A stretch of 64,000 bases of DNA from an uncultured Paludibaculum sp. (GCF_963665245.1 NZ_OY762268.1:620001-684000); one strand, 5' to 3'; shown: positions 33,292-42,246, counted from the stretch's first letter. Made by a program: numbers and translations. Notes: generated by a model not told the origin, from the sequence alone.

Positions 33292-35565
33292 ATGGCAATG
33301 GGAACCAGAGCCTCGAAATTCTGCCCACCGGATCATGGACGCGGCTTCTTGCCGCGAGCGAACAACAAACCAGTGAACCAATCCAACAACAGTCACCCGA
33401 CGCATCACCCGACCTTCTGCGTTGCTGTCAGTGCTAACTTTACGGCCGAGCCCATCCGGCCTATGCTGGCGTTCTGGGGCCGGGTTCTAAACGCGCAAGT
33501 GGATCTGCGCTTCGCCCCCTATGATCAGATCCTGCAGACGGTCCTCGATCCCACAGGCGAATTCGCGCGGAACGAACACGGTGTGAATCTGGTGCTGTGC
33601 CGCTATGAGGACCTGGGCCATTTCGTGGACTACGGCGCCGAGACCCTCAATCGGCTGGAAGGCATTGTCCAGGAACTCACCGGGGCGCTGCGGTCCGCCC
33701 CCTCACACCTGCCGGCCCCCATCCTCTTCTGCCTCTGCCCGCCGTCGCCTGAGTTCGCCGCCGACCCGGCCTGCGCCGCCAGCCTTGAGCGCGCCCGAAG
33801 CGTCATCCAGCGCACACTCGGCGAGACGCCCGGCATCCAGTACCTCGACTACACCGAGATCCAGGCGACCTATCCCGTGGAGACCTACCACGACGCCGAA
33901 GGACAGCGCCTGGGCCGTATTCCCTACACGGAGCAATACTTCGCCGCACTGGGCACCGCGCTGGTCCGCCGCACGCAGGCGATGTTCATGCCGCCCTACA
34001 AGGTGATCGCGGTGGACTGCGACAACACACTCTGGCGCGGAATTTGCGGCGAGGACGGCCCGGCCGGCGTCACCCTCGACGGGCCGCGCAGGCTTCTCCA
34101 CGAGTTCCTCCTTGAGCAGCGCGAGGCCGGCATGCTGCTGGTCATGGCCAGCAAGAACAACGACCAGGACGTCTTCGACACCTTCGCCGCCCACCCCGAG
34201 TTCCCCCTCCAACTCCGCCACTTCACCGCCTGGCGGCTGAACTGGGAATCCAAGGCCGCCAATCTCGCCGCGCTCGCCGACGAGTTGGGTGTCGGCCTGG
34301 ATACATTCATTTTCCTCGACGACAATCCAAAAGAGTGCGCCGAAGTGGCTGATGGCGCGCCCGAGGCGCTGCCCCTAGTCCTGCCCGAAGACATCGAGGA
34401 ACTGCCGGAGTTCCTGCATCACATCTGGGCCTTCGACCACCCCGTCATCACCGACGAAGACCGCCAGCGCAGCACCCTCTACGTACAGACACTGGAGTTC
34501 GGCCGTGAGATCAAACGCGCCGCCAGCCTCGAAGAGTTCATCGCGGGCCTGAACCTCCGGGTTGACTTCCAGCCCCTGGTTCCAGAACGCCTCGGCCGCG
34601 TCGCCCAGTTGACCCAGCGCACCAATCAGTTCAACTGCACCACTATCCGCCGCAACGAGCAGGAGATCCAGGCTCTACTCTCCGACGGCCGTTACCGCTG
34701 CTTCACCGGCGAAGTCTCTGACCGCTTCGGCGAATACGGCCTGGTCGGCGTGCTCATCGTCGAACGCCGCATCACCGAGATGCGCGTCGACACTTTCCTG
34801 CTGAGCTGCCGCGCGCTGGGCCGCGGCGTGGAGCACCGCATGCTCTCCGCGCTCGCCGAAGAGGCGCTCGACAACGGCATCTACACCGTCAGCGTGGCAT
34901 TCCGCCCGTCGGCCAAGAACATGCCGGCCCGCCAGTTCCTCGACAGCATCGGATTCGGTACCGTCGAAACCGCCGAGGACGAGTTCGTCTACCGCTTTCC
35001 AGCCACCGAGTTGCAGGCCCTGCGCTGGAAGCCAAAGAAGGTCGACCTGGACGTGGCCGCGCCCAAACCAAAGCTCCGAGCGCCCGCCGTACGCCGCTTC
35101 GTCGAGTTCGCCCGCATCGCGCAGGATCTGCGGACACCCGCCCAGGTGGTCACCGAGGTGCGCCGTCAAGCCCAGTCCGTTCTGGCCCACTCGACGGCGC
35201 CCGATGGGCCGGCCACCGACGTGGAGCGCCGCCTGGCCGCCATCTGGACCGAGTTGCTGGAGCGCCCCGCCACTTCGGTCACTTCCAACTTCTTCGACCT
35301 CGGTGGGCACTCCCTCCTCGCCGTCCTTCTTCTCATGCGTGTGAAGGAGGAGTTCGGCGTCGAACTCTCCGTCGACGACGTCTACTCGGGCACCTTGACC
35401 CTGGGCGAACTCGCGCGCACCATTGAGGCGCATCAACTGGGCGCCATGGACGCCGACGAGTATCACGCCCTCCTGGCCGAGATCGAGGGTTTGTCGGACG
35501 AGGAAGTGCAGGCCCTCCTCCAGCAGGAGGAGCAGGCCGGCGAAAGCGGGAGCGGGCAGCACTAA
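33292..35565 (+). CDS. FkbH-like HAD-IIIC glyceryl-carrier synthase with C-terminal carrier domain
   Basis: 757 residues in this frame. The true start may be nearer VSANFTAEPIRPML; a GTG at 33374 is one option. Order of domains: an SGNH-like N-terminal domain (about 45-235), a HAD core with AVDCDNTLWRGICGEDG (about 240-255) and FIFLDDNPKECAEV, a GNAT-like part (about 400-590) with TQRTNQFNCTTIRR and LSCRALGRGVEHRML, and a carrier protein domain (about 645-725) with the phosphopantetheine site FFDLGGHSLLAV. FkbH proteins convert 1,3-bisphosphoglycerate to a glyceryl thioester on a carrier. Here enzyme and carrier are one chain. Two glycosyltransferase genes follow, the first overlapping by one base. 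Confidence 0.9.
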   Translation: MAMGTRASKFCPPDHGRGFLPRANNKPVNQSNNSHPTHHPTFCVAVSANFTAEPIRPMLAFWGRVLNAQVDLRFAPYDQILQTVLDPTGEFARNEHGVNLVLCRYEDLGHFVDYGAETLNRLEGIVQELTGALRSAPSHLPAPILFCLCPPSPEFAADPACAASLERARSVIQRTLGETPGIQYLDYTEIQATYPVETYHDAEGQRLGRIPYTEQYFAALGTALVRRTQAMFMPPYKVIAVDCDNTLWRGICGEDGPAGVTLDGPRRLLHEFLLEQREAGMLLVMASKNNDQDVFDTFAAHPEFPLQLRHFTAWRLNWESKAANLAALADELGVGLDTFIFLDDNPKECAEVADGAPEALPLVLPEDIEELPEFLHHIWAFDHPVITDEDRQRSTLYVQTLEFGREIKRAASLEEFIAGLNLRVDFQPLVPERLGRVAQLTQRTNQFNCTTIRRNEQEIQALLSDGRYRCFTGEVSDRFGEYGLVGVLIVERRITEMRVDTFLLSCRALGRGVEHRMLSALAEEALDNGIYTVSVAFRPSAKNMPARQFLDSIGFGTVETAEDEFVYRFPATELQALRWKPKKVDLDVAAPKPKLRAPAVRRFVEFARIAQDLRTPAQVVTEVRRQAQSVLAHSTAPDGPATDVERRLAAIWTELLERPATSVTSNFFDLGGHSLLAVLLLMRVKEEFGVELSVDDVYSGTLTLGELARTIEAHQLGAMDADEYHALLAEIEGLSDEEVQALLQQEEQAGESGSGQH

Positions 35566-36791
35566 TGCGCATTCTGTTGACGTCGAACGCGTCGTACGAC
35601 CCGCCGCGTGGCGGTTCGACGCGGTCGAATCTGGCCTGGCTACGCCACCTGGCCGCGCAAGGTCATGAGTGCGTGGTCGTGTCGCCCACCATCGACGGCG
35701 CTCCCGGCCACACAACCGTGGTCGACGCCATCACCATCCACAGCGTGAAGGAACTCTCGTTCCATGTCTCCGTCCTGGGCGATCACATCAGCGCCTTGAA
35801 ACCCGATTGGGTGCTGGTATCCAGCGAGGACGTCAGCCACGTTCTGCTGCGCGAGGCGGGCGCCGTCGCCCCGGGCCGCATCATCTATCTCGCCCACACT
35901 CCACAGTTCTACCCCTTTGGACCGGAAAGCTGGAATCGTGACAACGCGGGCACCGACATCGCCCGCAGCGCGGCCAGTGTCGTCGCCATCGGCCACCACA
36001 TGGCCGGCTACATCAAGCAGCATCTGGGCCGCGAGGCCGTTGTGATCCATCCGCCCATGTACGGGCAGCCTCCCTACCGGCAGTTCGGCCGTTTTGCTTC
36101 CGGATACGTACTGATGATCAATCCCTGCGCCGTGAAGGGCGTCAGTATCTTCCTCGACCTGGCGGCACGATTCCCCGACATCGAATTCGCAGCCTTGAAC
36201 GGCTGGGGCACCACGGCGGCAGACCGTGTGGCCCTCGAACGCCAGCCCAACACGCGATTGCTCAAGAATGTTCCGGACATCGAGGAGGTCCTGGAGCAGG
36301 CACGCCTACTCCTCATGCCCTCTGTCTGGTATGAGGGTTTTGGCCTCATTGCCATGGAGGCCATGCTGCGCGGCCTCCCGGTTATCGCCAGCAACTCCGG
36401 CGGCCTGATGGAAGCCAAGACGGGTACCGGTTACGTCGTTCCAGTCCGGCCCGTCGACCACTACGAGCGCGTCTTCGATGACACGCTCATGCCCAGGGCG
36501 ATCGTTCCGCCCCAGGATCTTGAGCCGTGGGCCGCGGCTCTGCACACGTTGCTCACCAACGAATCCGCCTACTGGCGCGAAGCCCGCCAGTCCCGCGACA
36601 CCGCGTTGCGATTCGTCGAAAAGCTCGATGTCGCCGACTTCGAACGGCACTTGCTGGCCCTGCCGGCCGCCACACAACCCATCGGCGAACACAAACGCGT
36701 GCTGACTACGGAAGAGAAACTGAAAGCGCTCGATCCGGCGAAGCGAGCCCTGCTGTTGGCGCGGCTGAAGCAGAAGAAGGAGCAGTCGTGA
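35565..36791 (+). CDS. GT4-type glycosyltransferase with assembly-line-like C-terminal linker
   Basis: 408 residues. A GT-B fold: ILLTSNASYDPPRGGSTRSNLAWLRHLAAQGHECVVVS at the N-terminus, a mid region VLMINPCAVKGVSIFLDLAARFPDIEFAALNGWG, and the donor-binding LLMPSVWYEGFGLIAMEAMLRGLPVIASNSGGLMEA, with the family's E-x7-E arrangement. The last 30 residues (LTTEEKLKALDPAKRALLLARLKQKKEQS) resemble the short linker next to carrier domains in NRPS/PKS proteins (L-S-x-x-K-R-x-L-L-x-x-R-L). Its ATG overlaps the FkbH stop (TAATG), and its stop overlaps the next GTG. The sugar and acceptor are unknown. The context suggests work on a carrier-bound or released glyceryl intermediate. Confidence 0.9.
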   Translation: MRILLTSNASYDPPRGGSTRSNLAWLRHLAAQGHECVVVSPTIDGAPGHTTVVDAITIHSVKELSFHVSVLGDHISALKPDWVLVSSEDVSHVLLREAGAVAPGRIIYLAHTPQFYPFGPESWNRDNAGTDIARSAASVVAIGHHMAGYIKQHLGREAVVIHPPMYGQPPYRQFGRFASGYVLMINPCAVKGVSIFLDLAARFPDIEFAALNGWGTTAADRVALERQPNTRLLKNVPDIEEVLEQARLLLMPSVWYEGFGLIAMEAMLRGLPVIASNSGGLMEAKTGTGYVVPVRPVDHYERVFDDTLMPRAIVPPQDLEPWAAALHTLLTNESAYWREARQSRDTALRFVEKLDVADFERHLLALPAATQPIGEHKRVLTTEEKLKALDPAKRALLLARLKQKKEQS

Positions 36792-38824
36792 AAGTTCTGC
36801 TGGCCCATAACTCCACTTATTTCCCTTCCCTCGGCGGCGGCGATAAATCGAATCGGTTGTTGATGGAGGCTCTGGCTCAGCGCGGCCACGCCGTCCGTGT
36901 CGTCACCCGCGTCGAGCAGTTCGGGCCACAAGGCCACGAAGCCATGCTCGCCGCCCTCCGTTCCCGAGGTGTTGAAGGCGACGGCTCCGACGGCATCTGC
37001 ATCCGCTTTGAATTAGCCGGCGTGAGCGTCCGGGTACTGTCGCTGAGCCCACACTTGCGCGGCTTCTTCCAGACCCAGATCGACGAGTTCCAGCCCGACA
37101 TCATCATCACCTCCACCGACGATCCGGGCCAACTGCTCTTCGATATCGCCGTCAAGGCGCCCAATGCCCGTGTCGTCTATCTCGTGCGTGCGACCATTGC
37201 CGTACCGTTCGGGCCCGACAGTTCCATGGTGAGCGCCTCAAAGACGGAAGTGCTCAAGCGGGCCGACGCCACTGTCGGCGTCAGCCACTACGTGGCCGGT
37301 TATGTGCGCGAATGGAGCGGTATCGACGCCATCCACGTCCCCATCTCTCTCATGGAACCTGTAAACGAGTTCCCCCTCCTGGGCCGCTTCGACAATCCAT
37401 ATGTGGCCATGGTGAACCCCTGCGCGGTCAAAGGCATTTCCATATTCCTCGAACTGGCCGACCGCATGCCGGACGTGCCGTTCGCCGCCATCCCGACCTG
37501 GGGCACACAGGCGGACGAACTGGAATCGATGCGTCAGCGCCCCAACATTACATTGCTTGACCAGATGGACAACATCGATGGCCTGCTCAAGCAAACCAAG
37601 GTCATGCTGGTGCCTTCGGTGTGGGCCGAGGCGCGCTCGCGCATCGTACTGGAAGCTATGTCCCGCGGCATTCCCGTGGTCGCCAGCGACGTCGGCGGAC
37701 TGCATGAAGCGAAGCTCGGCGTACCGTATCTCATTCGCGTCAACCCCATCGTGAAGTACAGGCCATCCGTCGACGCCAGCATGGTGCCCGTGGCGGAAGT
37801 GCCGCCTCAGGACGTCGACCCATGGCACAAGGTGGTGCGGCGCCTGACCGCGGACGAAGCACACTGGAACGAGTTGGCCGCCGCCTCGCGCAAAGCAGCC
37901 CTTGAGTATACGGCCAACCTGAACGTCCTCCCGTTTGAGAGCGTGCTGGAGGGCCTGATTGGTAAACCCAAGAGACAACCGCCGGCCCCCAAGCTGAGAC
38001 CGATCCTCAGCGATGACAAGAAGAAACTGCTAACCCTCCGTCTGAAACAACACACCTCCGCGGCCAAACCCGACTCCAACACCTGGCTGCCGGGCATTGA
38101 AGAGGTGCCGGCCGGCAAGCTGAAACTGTTCTGCTTCCCGTGGGCCGGTGGCGGAGCGCTGCCCTACCGCGCCTGGCGCGACAAACTCGTCGCCCTGGCC
38201 GGCGTCGTACCCGTCCGCTTGCCCGGCCGCGAAACGCGTGCAGCCGAACCGCCCTTCGTTCGCATGGGCCCGCTGGTCGAAGCGATCCTCCAGGAACTGC
38301 GCCCCTTTCTCGGCTCGCCCTTCTCCTTCTTCGGACACAGCATGGGCGCGGGCATCAGCTTTGAACTGGCACGGGCCCTGCGCCGAGAAGGTCTGCCGAT
38401 GCCCATGTCGCTACATGTCTCCGGAGCACGCGCCCCGCAGTACCGGCTCAACCACGTGCCACCGCCCGAGCCCTCGATGCGCGACTTCATCGAGGAACTC
38501 CGCCGTCTGGAAGGCTTCCCGCCCAGCGTCCTGAACAACCCGGAGCTTTTGAAGCTGGCACTGCCTTCCCTGCTGTCCGACGCGCGCCTCTACCGCCACT
38601 ACACGTACGCGGAGGAGGCGCCGCTCAACATCCCGCTGTTTGCCTACGGGGGCGAAGCCGATCCCAACGTCACTGCGGATCACCTCGCCGCCTGGGGCGC
38701 ACAGACGACCAAGATGTTCCGGCACTCCGAGTTCAAGGGCGGCCACTTTTTCCTCGAGCCCGCGCAGGCGGCCCTGCTGTCCACGCTGAAGGCCGACCTT
38801 ACGCTGGCGTTACAGGCTCGCTGA
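36788..38824 (+). CDS. Glycosyltransferase-thioesterase fusion protein
   Basis: 678 residues from the GTG at 36788, which overlaps the upstream stop (GTGA). The longer open frame back to 36527 lies inside the previous gene. Residues about 1-395 are a GT4 paralogue of the preceding protein (LLAHNSTYFPSLGGGDKSNRLLMEAL; AMVNPCAVKGISIFLELADRMPDVPFAAI; MLVPSVWAEARSRIVLEAMSRGIPVVASDVGGLHEA). Residues about 406-421 (ILSDDKKKLLTLRLKQ) are an assembly-line-like linker. Residues about 440-678 are a type II thioesterase: KLFCFPWAGGGALPYRAW, nucleophile FFGHSMGAG (Ser518) and the His region GGHFFLEP. A GT joined to an external thioesterase is uncommon and points to release or editing of a thioester-bound glycosylated product. 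Confidence 0.9.
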   Translation: MKVLLAHNSTYFPSLGGGDKSNRLLMEALAQRGHAVRVVTRVEQFGPQGHEAMLAALRSRGVEGDGSDGICIRFELAGVSVRVLSLSPHLRGFFQTQIDEFQPDIIITSTDDPGQLLFDIAVKAPNARVVYLVRATIAVPFGPDSSMVSASKTEVLKRADATVGVSHYVAGYVREWSGIDAIHVPISLMEPVNEFPLLGRFDNPYVAMVNPCAVKGISIFLELADRMPDVPFAAIPTWGTQADELESMRQRPNITLLDQMDNIDGLLKQTKVMLVPSVWAEARSRIVLEAMSRGIPVVASDVGGLHEAKLGVPYLIRVNPIVKYRPSVDASMVPVAEVPPQDVDPWHKVVRRLTADEAHWNELAAASRKAALEYTANLNVLPFESVLEGLIGKPKRQPPAPKLRPILSDDKKKLLTLRLKQHTSAAKPDSNTWLPGIEEVPAGKLKLFCFPWAGGGALPYRAWRDKLVALAGVVPVRLPGRETRAAEPPFVRMGPLVEAILQELRPFLGSPFSFFGHSMGAGISFELARALRREGLPMPMSLHVSGARAPQYRLNHVPPPEPSMRDFIEELRRLEGFPPSVLNNPELLKLALPSLLSDARLYRHYTYAEEAPLNIPLFAYGGEADPNVTADHLAAWGAQTTKMFRHSEFKGGHFFLEPAQAALLSTLKADLTLALQAR

Positions 38825-40091
38825 ACTCCCGCTTCGGCTCCTGCCAGTCCTGCTCAGGTTCGACGAGTTTGCCGGCCGCATTGGCCCACGCCCAGAATAG
38901 GGCCGTGGACGCACTGAGACCGCCCGCCACCACCCCAATCTCCCGCGCCGAGAAGTGCGTCGACGCAACACCCGCCGCCCCCATCGACAGCATCATCACC
39001 GCGTTCGCCATCGTCTCGACGGTCGTGAACACGCGCCCGCGCAACCCGTCCGGAATGTGCAGCAAAAGGATGGTGCGATTCAGCACCGAGTTGAATCCCA
39101 TCGCCACCCGCGACAACGCGATGAAGATCATGGCGCCCCACAGTTCCGGCATGACGCTAAAGATCACATAGCAGAGCCCGTGCAGAAAAAACGCGATCGT
39201 CACTGCATGTTTGTAGCGTTCAAACGTATACTTCGGGCCCAGCCGGTGGCCCAGCATGCCACCCAGCACCAGTCCGATGCCGGCGAAGCTCCAGATGAGC
39301 CCGATGCCCTTCGGACCGGCCTTGAAGACCACCTCCCCAAACAGAGTGAACAACACCTGCGCCGCGCCCCCGCCGGTGGACCAGCCCACACCCAACAGAG
39401 CGATGCCGAGAATCAGCGGCCTCGTGGACATGTAGCGAAGCCCCTCGCGGAACTCCTGATAGTTCGACTGACGCCTGGCCGCGGCCACGTCGCGCAGCGG
39501 CCGGAAGTGGCCCTCCGGCGATTTCAGGCTCCAGATCGCCAGGGCGCTGCACAGGAAGCTCAGTGCGTTGGCCACGAAGGCCCAGCGGTAGCCGAGCGAA
39601 CCGGTGGAGATGCCACCTAGCATGGTTCCAATCGACAGCGTCAGCCACGACGTCGTCTGCGTCAGAGCATTCGCGCTATGCAACTCCTCGCGGCTGGCGA
39701 TACGCGGCAGGATGGCGGAACGGCCGCTGTTGAAGAAGGGCGAGGCGAACATCAGCAGGCCGCTGAGGACATACAGCAGCCACGTCTCGCGGTAGGTGAG
39801 CAGCAGGATATGCAACAGGGCGACAACGCAGCGCAGCAGGTCGGAAGCAACCATGATCTTGCGCCGGTCCATGCGATCGAGCACCAAACCGGCCACGGGA
39901 CCAGCCAGAATCGACGGCAGCACGCGGGCAATCATCACGGCCCCAACCGTCGCTCCGCTGCCGGTAAGGTGCAGAGCCAGGCTCAAAACAGCGATCGAGT
40001 TGAAGTGATCGCCGATCTCGCTGACGACCTGGCCCAACCAGCAATTCCGGTAGTTCCGGTTGGTCCGCAAAATGTCGACGAATCCGCTCAC
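38799..40091 (-). CDS. MFS transporter (EntS/MFS_3-like exporter)
   Basis: 430 residues from the GTG at 40091, placed just before VDILRTNRNYRNCWLGQVVSEIGDHFNSIAVLSLAL, the usual first helix; a GTG at 40157 would add 22. About twelve membrane helices are visible. The cytoplasmic loop LVLDRMDRRKIMVASDLLRC is the MFS motif after helix 2. The C-terminal half has GLRGRVFTTVETMANAVMMLSMGAAGV. The protein resembles the EntS/MFS_3 branch used for export of siderophores and other secondary metabolites. Its 3' end overlaps the GT-thioesterase gene by 26 bp tail to tail, so it is a neighbour rather than an operon member, but export of that product is a fair inference. Confidence 0.9.
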   Translation of the reverse strand: MSGFVDILRTNRNYRNCWLGQVVSEIGDHFNSIAVLSLALHLTGSGATVGAVMIARVLPSILAGPVAGLVLDRMDRRKIMVASDLLRCVVALLHILLLTYRETWLLYVLSGLLMFASPFFNSGRSAILPRIASREELHSANALTQTTSWLTLSIGTMLGGISTGSLGYRWAFVANALSFLCSALAIWSLKSPEGHFRPLRDVAAARRQSNYQEFREGLRYMSTRPLILGIALLGVGWSTGGGAAQVLFTLFGEVVFKAGPKGIGLIWSFAGIGLVLGGMLGHRLGPKYTFERYKHAVTIAFFLHGLCYVIFSVMPELWGAMIFIALSRVAMGFNSVLNRTILLLHIPDGLRGRVFTTVETMANAVMMLSMGAAGVASTHFSAREIGVVAGGLSASTALFWAWANAAGKLVEPEQDWQEPKREFSEPVTPA

Positions 40092-40199
40092 TCGCTTTAG
40101 GATAGCGGGCCATGGGGTCGCGGAGCACTTTCCGCGGGTGTACGTAATCCGGTGCACCGGCCAACCAGATACGATACTCTCAATGCCGTGAGGTGACCC

Positions 40200-41438
40200 A
40201 TGACTAGAGCCCAGTTGAGCCGCCGGACCCTGCTCCGCGCCATGGCGGCCTTGCCCGCCGCCACGTTGTTCCCCAAACTACAGGCGCTCGCCGCGCCGGA
40301 TAGCGGCAAAGTCAAGATCACGGCCGTCAAGGCAATGGCCATCAGGAACATCGCCAACAACTGCCTCATCCGGATCGAAACGGATTCCGGCCTGATCGGC
40401 TACGGGGAAGCCGGCGCCTCGGGCCCCATGGCCCGCGCCCGCATTGAAACGATGAAGCAGTACCTGATCGGCAAGGACCCGCTTTCCATCGAGGTCCATT
40501 TCCATCAGATGACTTCGCTGATGCACACCTATATGGCCCAGATCGGCGTCATCTCAGGCATCGATATGGCTCTCTGGGATCTCGCCGGCAAGATTCTAAA
40601 CAGGCCAGTCTGTGTGCTGATGGGCGGGCCTTTCCGCGACGCCATTCCCATGTACTCCCATGGCATGGGCTTCAATATGTTGGACAAAGGCTCCTGTCGT
40701 GAGTGGGCAGCGCGCATCAAGACCATGCCCGAAGGCTTCAACGCCTTCAAGAACGGCATCGACCCGGTCCTCGGCGTCCCCGCCGCCCGTTTTGCCAACA
40801 CACTGATGCCCGAGGATCTGCGTAAAGTCCACGTGGCCTACACGAACACGCGCGAAGCCGTCGGCGACGAGATCGACATCGCCGTCCACTGTCACAACGA
40901 GATGGATACCCCCAGCGCCATTGGTGTGGCCAAGGCCGTGGAATCAATGAATCCGCTCTTCCTGGAAGACCCGTTGAACGTCACATTCCACGAGGGCTGG
41001 GCCGCCCTAAAGCGCTCCACCCGCGTCCCGATTCTCACGGGTGAGAAGCTCGAACTCGTCCGCGGCTTCAAACCGTTCCTGGACACGCAGGTGGCCGACA
41101 TTGTCCATCCCGATCTCGCCTTCGCAGGCGGACTCACAGGCACGAAAAAGATTGCCGACTACGCCGGCCTCACCCGAACCCCGGTCGCCTTGCACAACGT
41201 CGGCTCACTCGTACTCACCTACGCCAATGCGCACTTTGGGGCCTCGATCCAAAACTTCTATCGTAGTGAGAGTGCGCTCGGCCGTCCGGGGCGGCATGTC
41301 GAGAACATGGCGGCCTCAAACGCGCCGGAGGTGCGGCAGAGCAAATTGAAGGTGCCGACAGGACCCGGCCTGGGTTTGGATTTGAATCAGGAGTATTTGA
41401 GAGCAAACCTCGTCGAGGGCGAGGCTTTCTGGTCGTAG
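40200..41438 (+). CDS. Mandelate racemase/muconate lactonizing enzyme family protein, Tat-exported
   Basis: 412 residues. The Tat signal SRRTLLRAMAALPAATLFPKLQALA is followed by the enolase-superfamily capping domain (VKAMAIRNIANNCLIRIETDSGLIGYGEA) and a TIM barrel. Metal ligands are expected at IDIAVHCHNEMD, LFLEDPLN and PILTGEKLELVRG. The His of VALHNVGS near the end is a likely catalytic base, as in the sugar-acid dehydratase branch. The most probable reaction is dehydration of an aldonic acid. Export through Tat is unusual for the superfamily but common in this phylum. Confidence 0.9.
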   Translation: MTRAQLSRRTLLRAMAALPAATLFPKLQALAAPDSGKVKITAVKAMAIRNIANNCLIRIETDSGLIGYGEAGASGPMARARIETMKQYLIGKDPLSIEVHFHQMTSLMHTYMAQIGVISGIDMALWDLAGKILNRPVCVLMGGPFRDAIPMYSHGMGFNMLDKGSCREWAARIKTMPEGFNAFKNGIDPVLGVPAARFANTLMPEDLRKVHVAYTNTREAVGDEIDIAVHCHNEMDTPSAIGVAKAVESMNPLFLEDPLNVTFHEGWAALKRSTRVPILTGEKLELVRGFKPFLDTQVADIVHPDLAFAGGLTGTKKIADYAGLTRTPVALHNVGSLVLTYANAHFGASIQNFYRSESALGRPGRHVENMAASNAPEVRQSKLKVPTGPGLGLDLNQEYLRANLVEGEAFWS

Positions 41439-41471
41439 CGGAGGAGTGCGTCGGAGAGCCGCACGCCAATG

Positions 41472-41498
41472 AAAAAGAGGGCGTCCGAGGGCGCCCTC
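41472..41498 (-). terminator. Rho-independent terminator after the first Flp pilin gene
   Basis: On the minus strand GAGGGCG/CGCCCTC arms (41498-41492 and 41483-41477) are followed by TTTTT (41476-41472), about 35 bp past the pilin stop. Confidence 0.8.
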
Positions 41499-41531
41499 CC
41501 ATTCCGTTCTCGTTGTTGTGGTGAAGCCGGA

Positions 41532-41729
41532 CTAGCCCTGGTTGGCCGAGCTCTGCATCACCGTGTTGACCTTGCCGAAGATGGTCTTGATGCTGTCGGC
41601 CACGCCCGGTACGATTGCGCCGGCCGCGACGGCAACAAAGCCCGCCATCAGTGCATACTCGATGAGATCTTGACCACGAGTGTCTTTCCAGATCCGAAGC
41701 CGAAGTGCGATTTGCTGCAAGCGATTCAT
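41532..41729 (-). CDS. Flp family type IVb pilin, copy 1
   Basis: 65 residues, normal for Flp pilins. A basic leader ends in a glycine: LRIWKDTRG, with cleavage expected before QDLIEYALMAGFVAVAAGAI. This gives a mature protein with Glu at position 5, as needed for pilus assembly and N-methylation. The hydrophobic stretch and the tail SIKTIFGKVNTVMQSSANQG complete the protein. A good ribosome site (AGAGAGGG) precedes the ATG. No tad/cpa secretion genes are in the window. The neighbouring copy is nearly identical from the KDTRG site to the end (one difference: VADS against VANS). Confidence 0.9.
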   Translation of the reverse strand: MNRLQQIALRLRIWKDTRGQDLIEYALMAGFVAVAAGAIVPGVADSIKTIFGKVNTVMQSSANQG

Positions 41730-41780
41730 AGTTTATCCCTCTCTTTATCCGCAACCGTGTTCCACGTGCTGCGGTTGGCT

Positions 41781-41791
41781 TTACTGTACCC
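41781..41791 (-). promoter_or_regulatory. Shared upstream motif of pilin copy 1
   Basis: GGGTACAGTAA on the minus strand, 51 bp upstream of the ATG, matches GGGTACTGTTA upstream of copy 2 at almost the same distance, though the surrounding DNA differs. It may be a regulator site or promoter element. Confidence 0.4.
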
Positions 41792-41928
41792 GTAGGGAGG
41801 TCTTCCGGAAATCGGATTACCTACTCAATTTGGTGCGGCAAGAATTACTACTACGCAAACCACTAGGCCCGGCACACCCGCTAAGAGGCCAGAAACCACT
41901 TACGTCATGCACCGAGTCGGATGGTCTG

Positions 41929-41964
41929 AAAAGCCACCGAGGGTAGCAAGGCCACCCTCCGTGG
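41929..41964 (-). terminator. Rho-independent terminator after the second Flp pilin gene
   Basis: On the minus strand the stem CCACGGAGGGT (41964-41954) pairs with ACCCTCGGTGG (41944-41934) with one mismatch. TTTT (41932-41929) follows two bases later, about 30 bp past the pilin stop. The pilins are therefore separate transcription units. Confidence 0.75.
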
Positions 41965-41995
41965 ATTGACGTACTGTTGACGGTGCCAGTTCAGC

Positions 41996-42193
41996 TTAGC
42001 CCTGGTTCGCGGAGCTCTGCATCACGGTGTTGACTTTGCCGAAGATGGTCTTGATGCTGTTGGCGACGCCGGGGACAATGGCGCCGGCGGCGACGGCCAC
42101 GAAGCCGGCCATCAACGCATATTCGATGAGGTCTTGGCCACGGGTGTCCTTCATGATCCGCAGCTTCAATAGGAATGTATTCAGTTTCTTCAT
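41996..42193 (-). CDS. Flp family type IVb pilin, copy 2
   Basis: 65 residues. Leader MKKLNTFLLKLRIMKDTRG, predicted cleavage before QDLIEYALMAGFVAV with Glu at mature position 5, and tail SIKTIFGKVNTVMQSSANQG. A strong ribosome site (GGGAGAGGAG) precedes the ATG. Compared with copy 1, the first 13 residues differ while the processed part is almost the same. The two would therefore yield practically identical pilins from differently controlled genes. Confidence 0.9.
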   Translation of the reverse strand: MKKLNTFLLKLRIMKDTRGQDLIEYALMAGFVAVAAGAIVPGVANSIKTIFGKVNTVMQSSANQG

Positions 42194-42246
42194 TTCGATC
42201 TCCTCTCCCTTGCAACCGATTTATCTTGTCGTTGCTAGACCCACAG

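Noticed and set aside
36527..36787. N-terminal extension of the GT-thioesterase protein
   Set aside because: It lies inside the preceding glycosyltransferase gene; the GTG at 36788 with a 4-bp overlap begins exactly at the GT-B fold.
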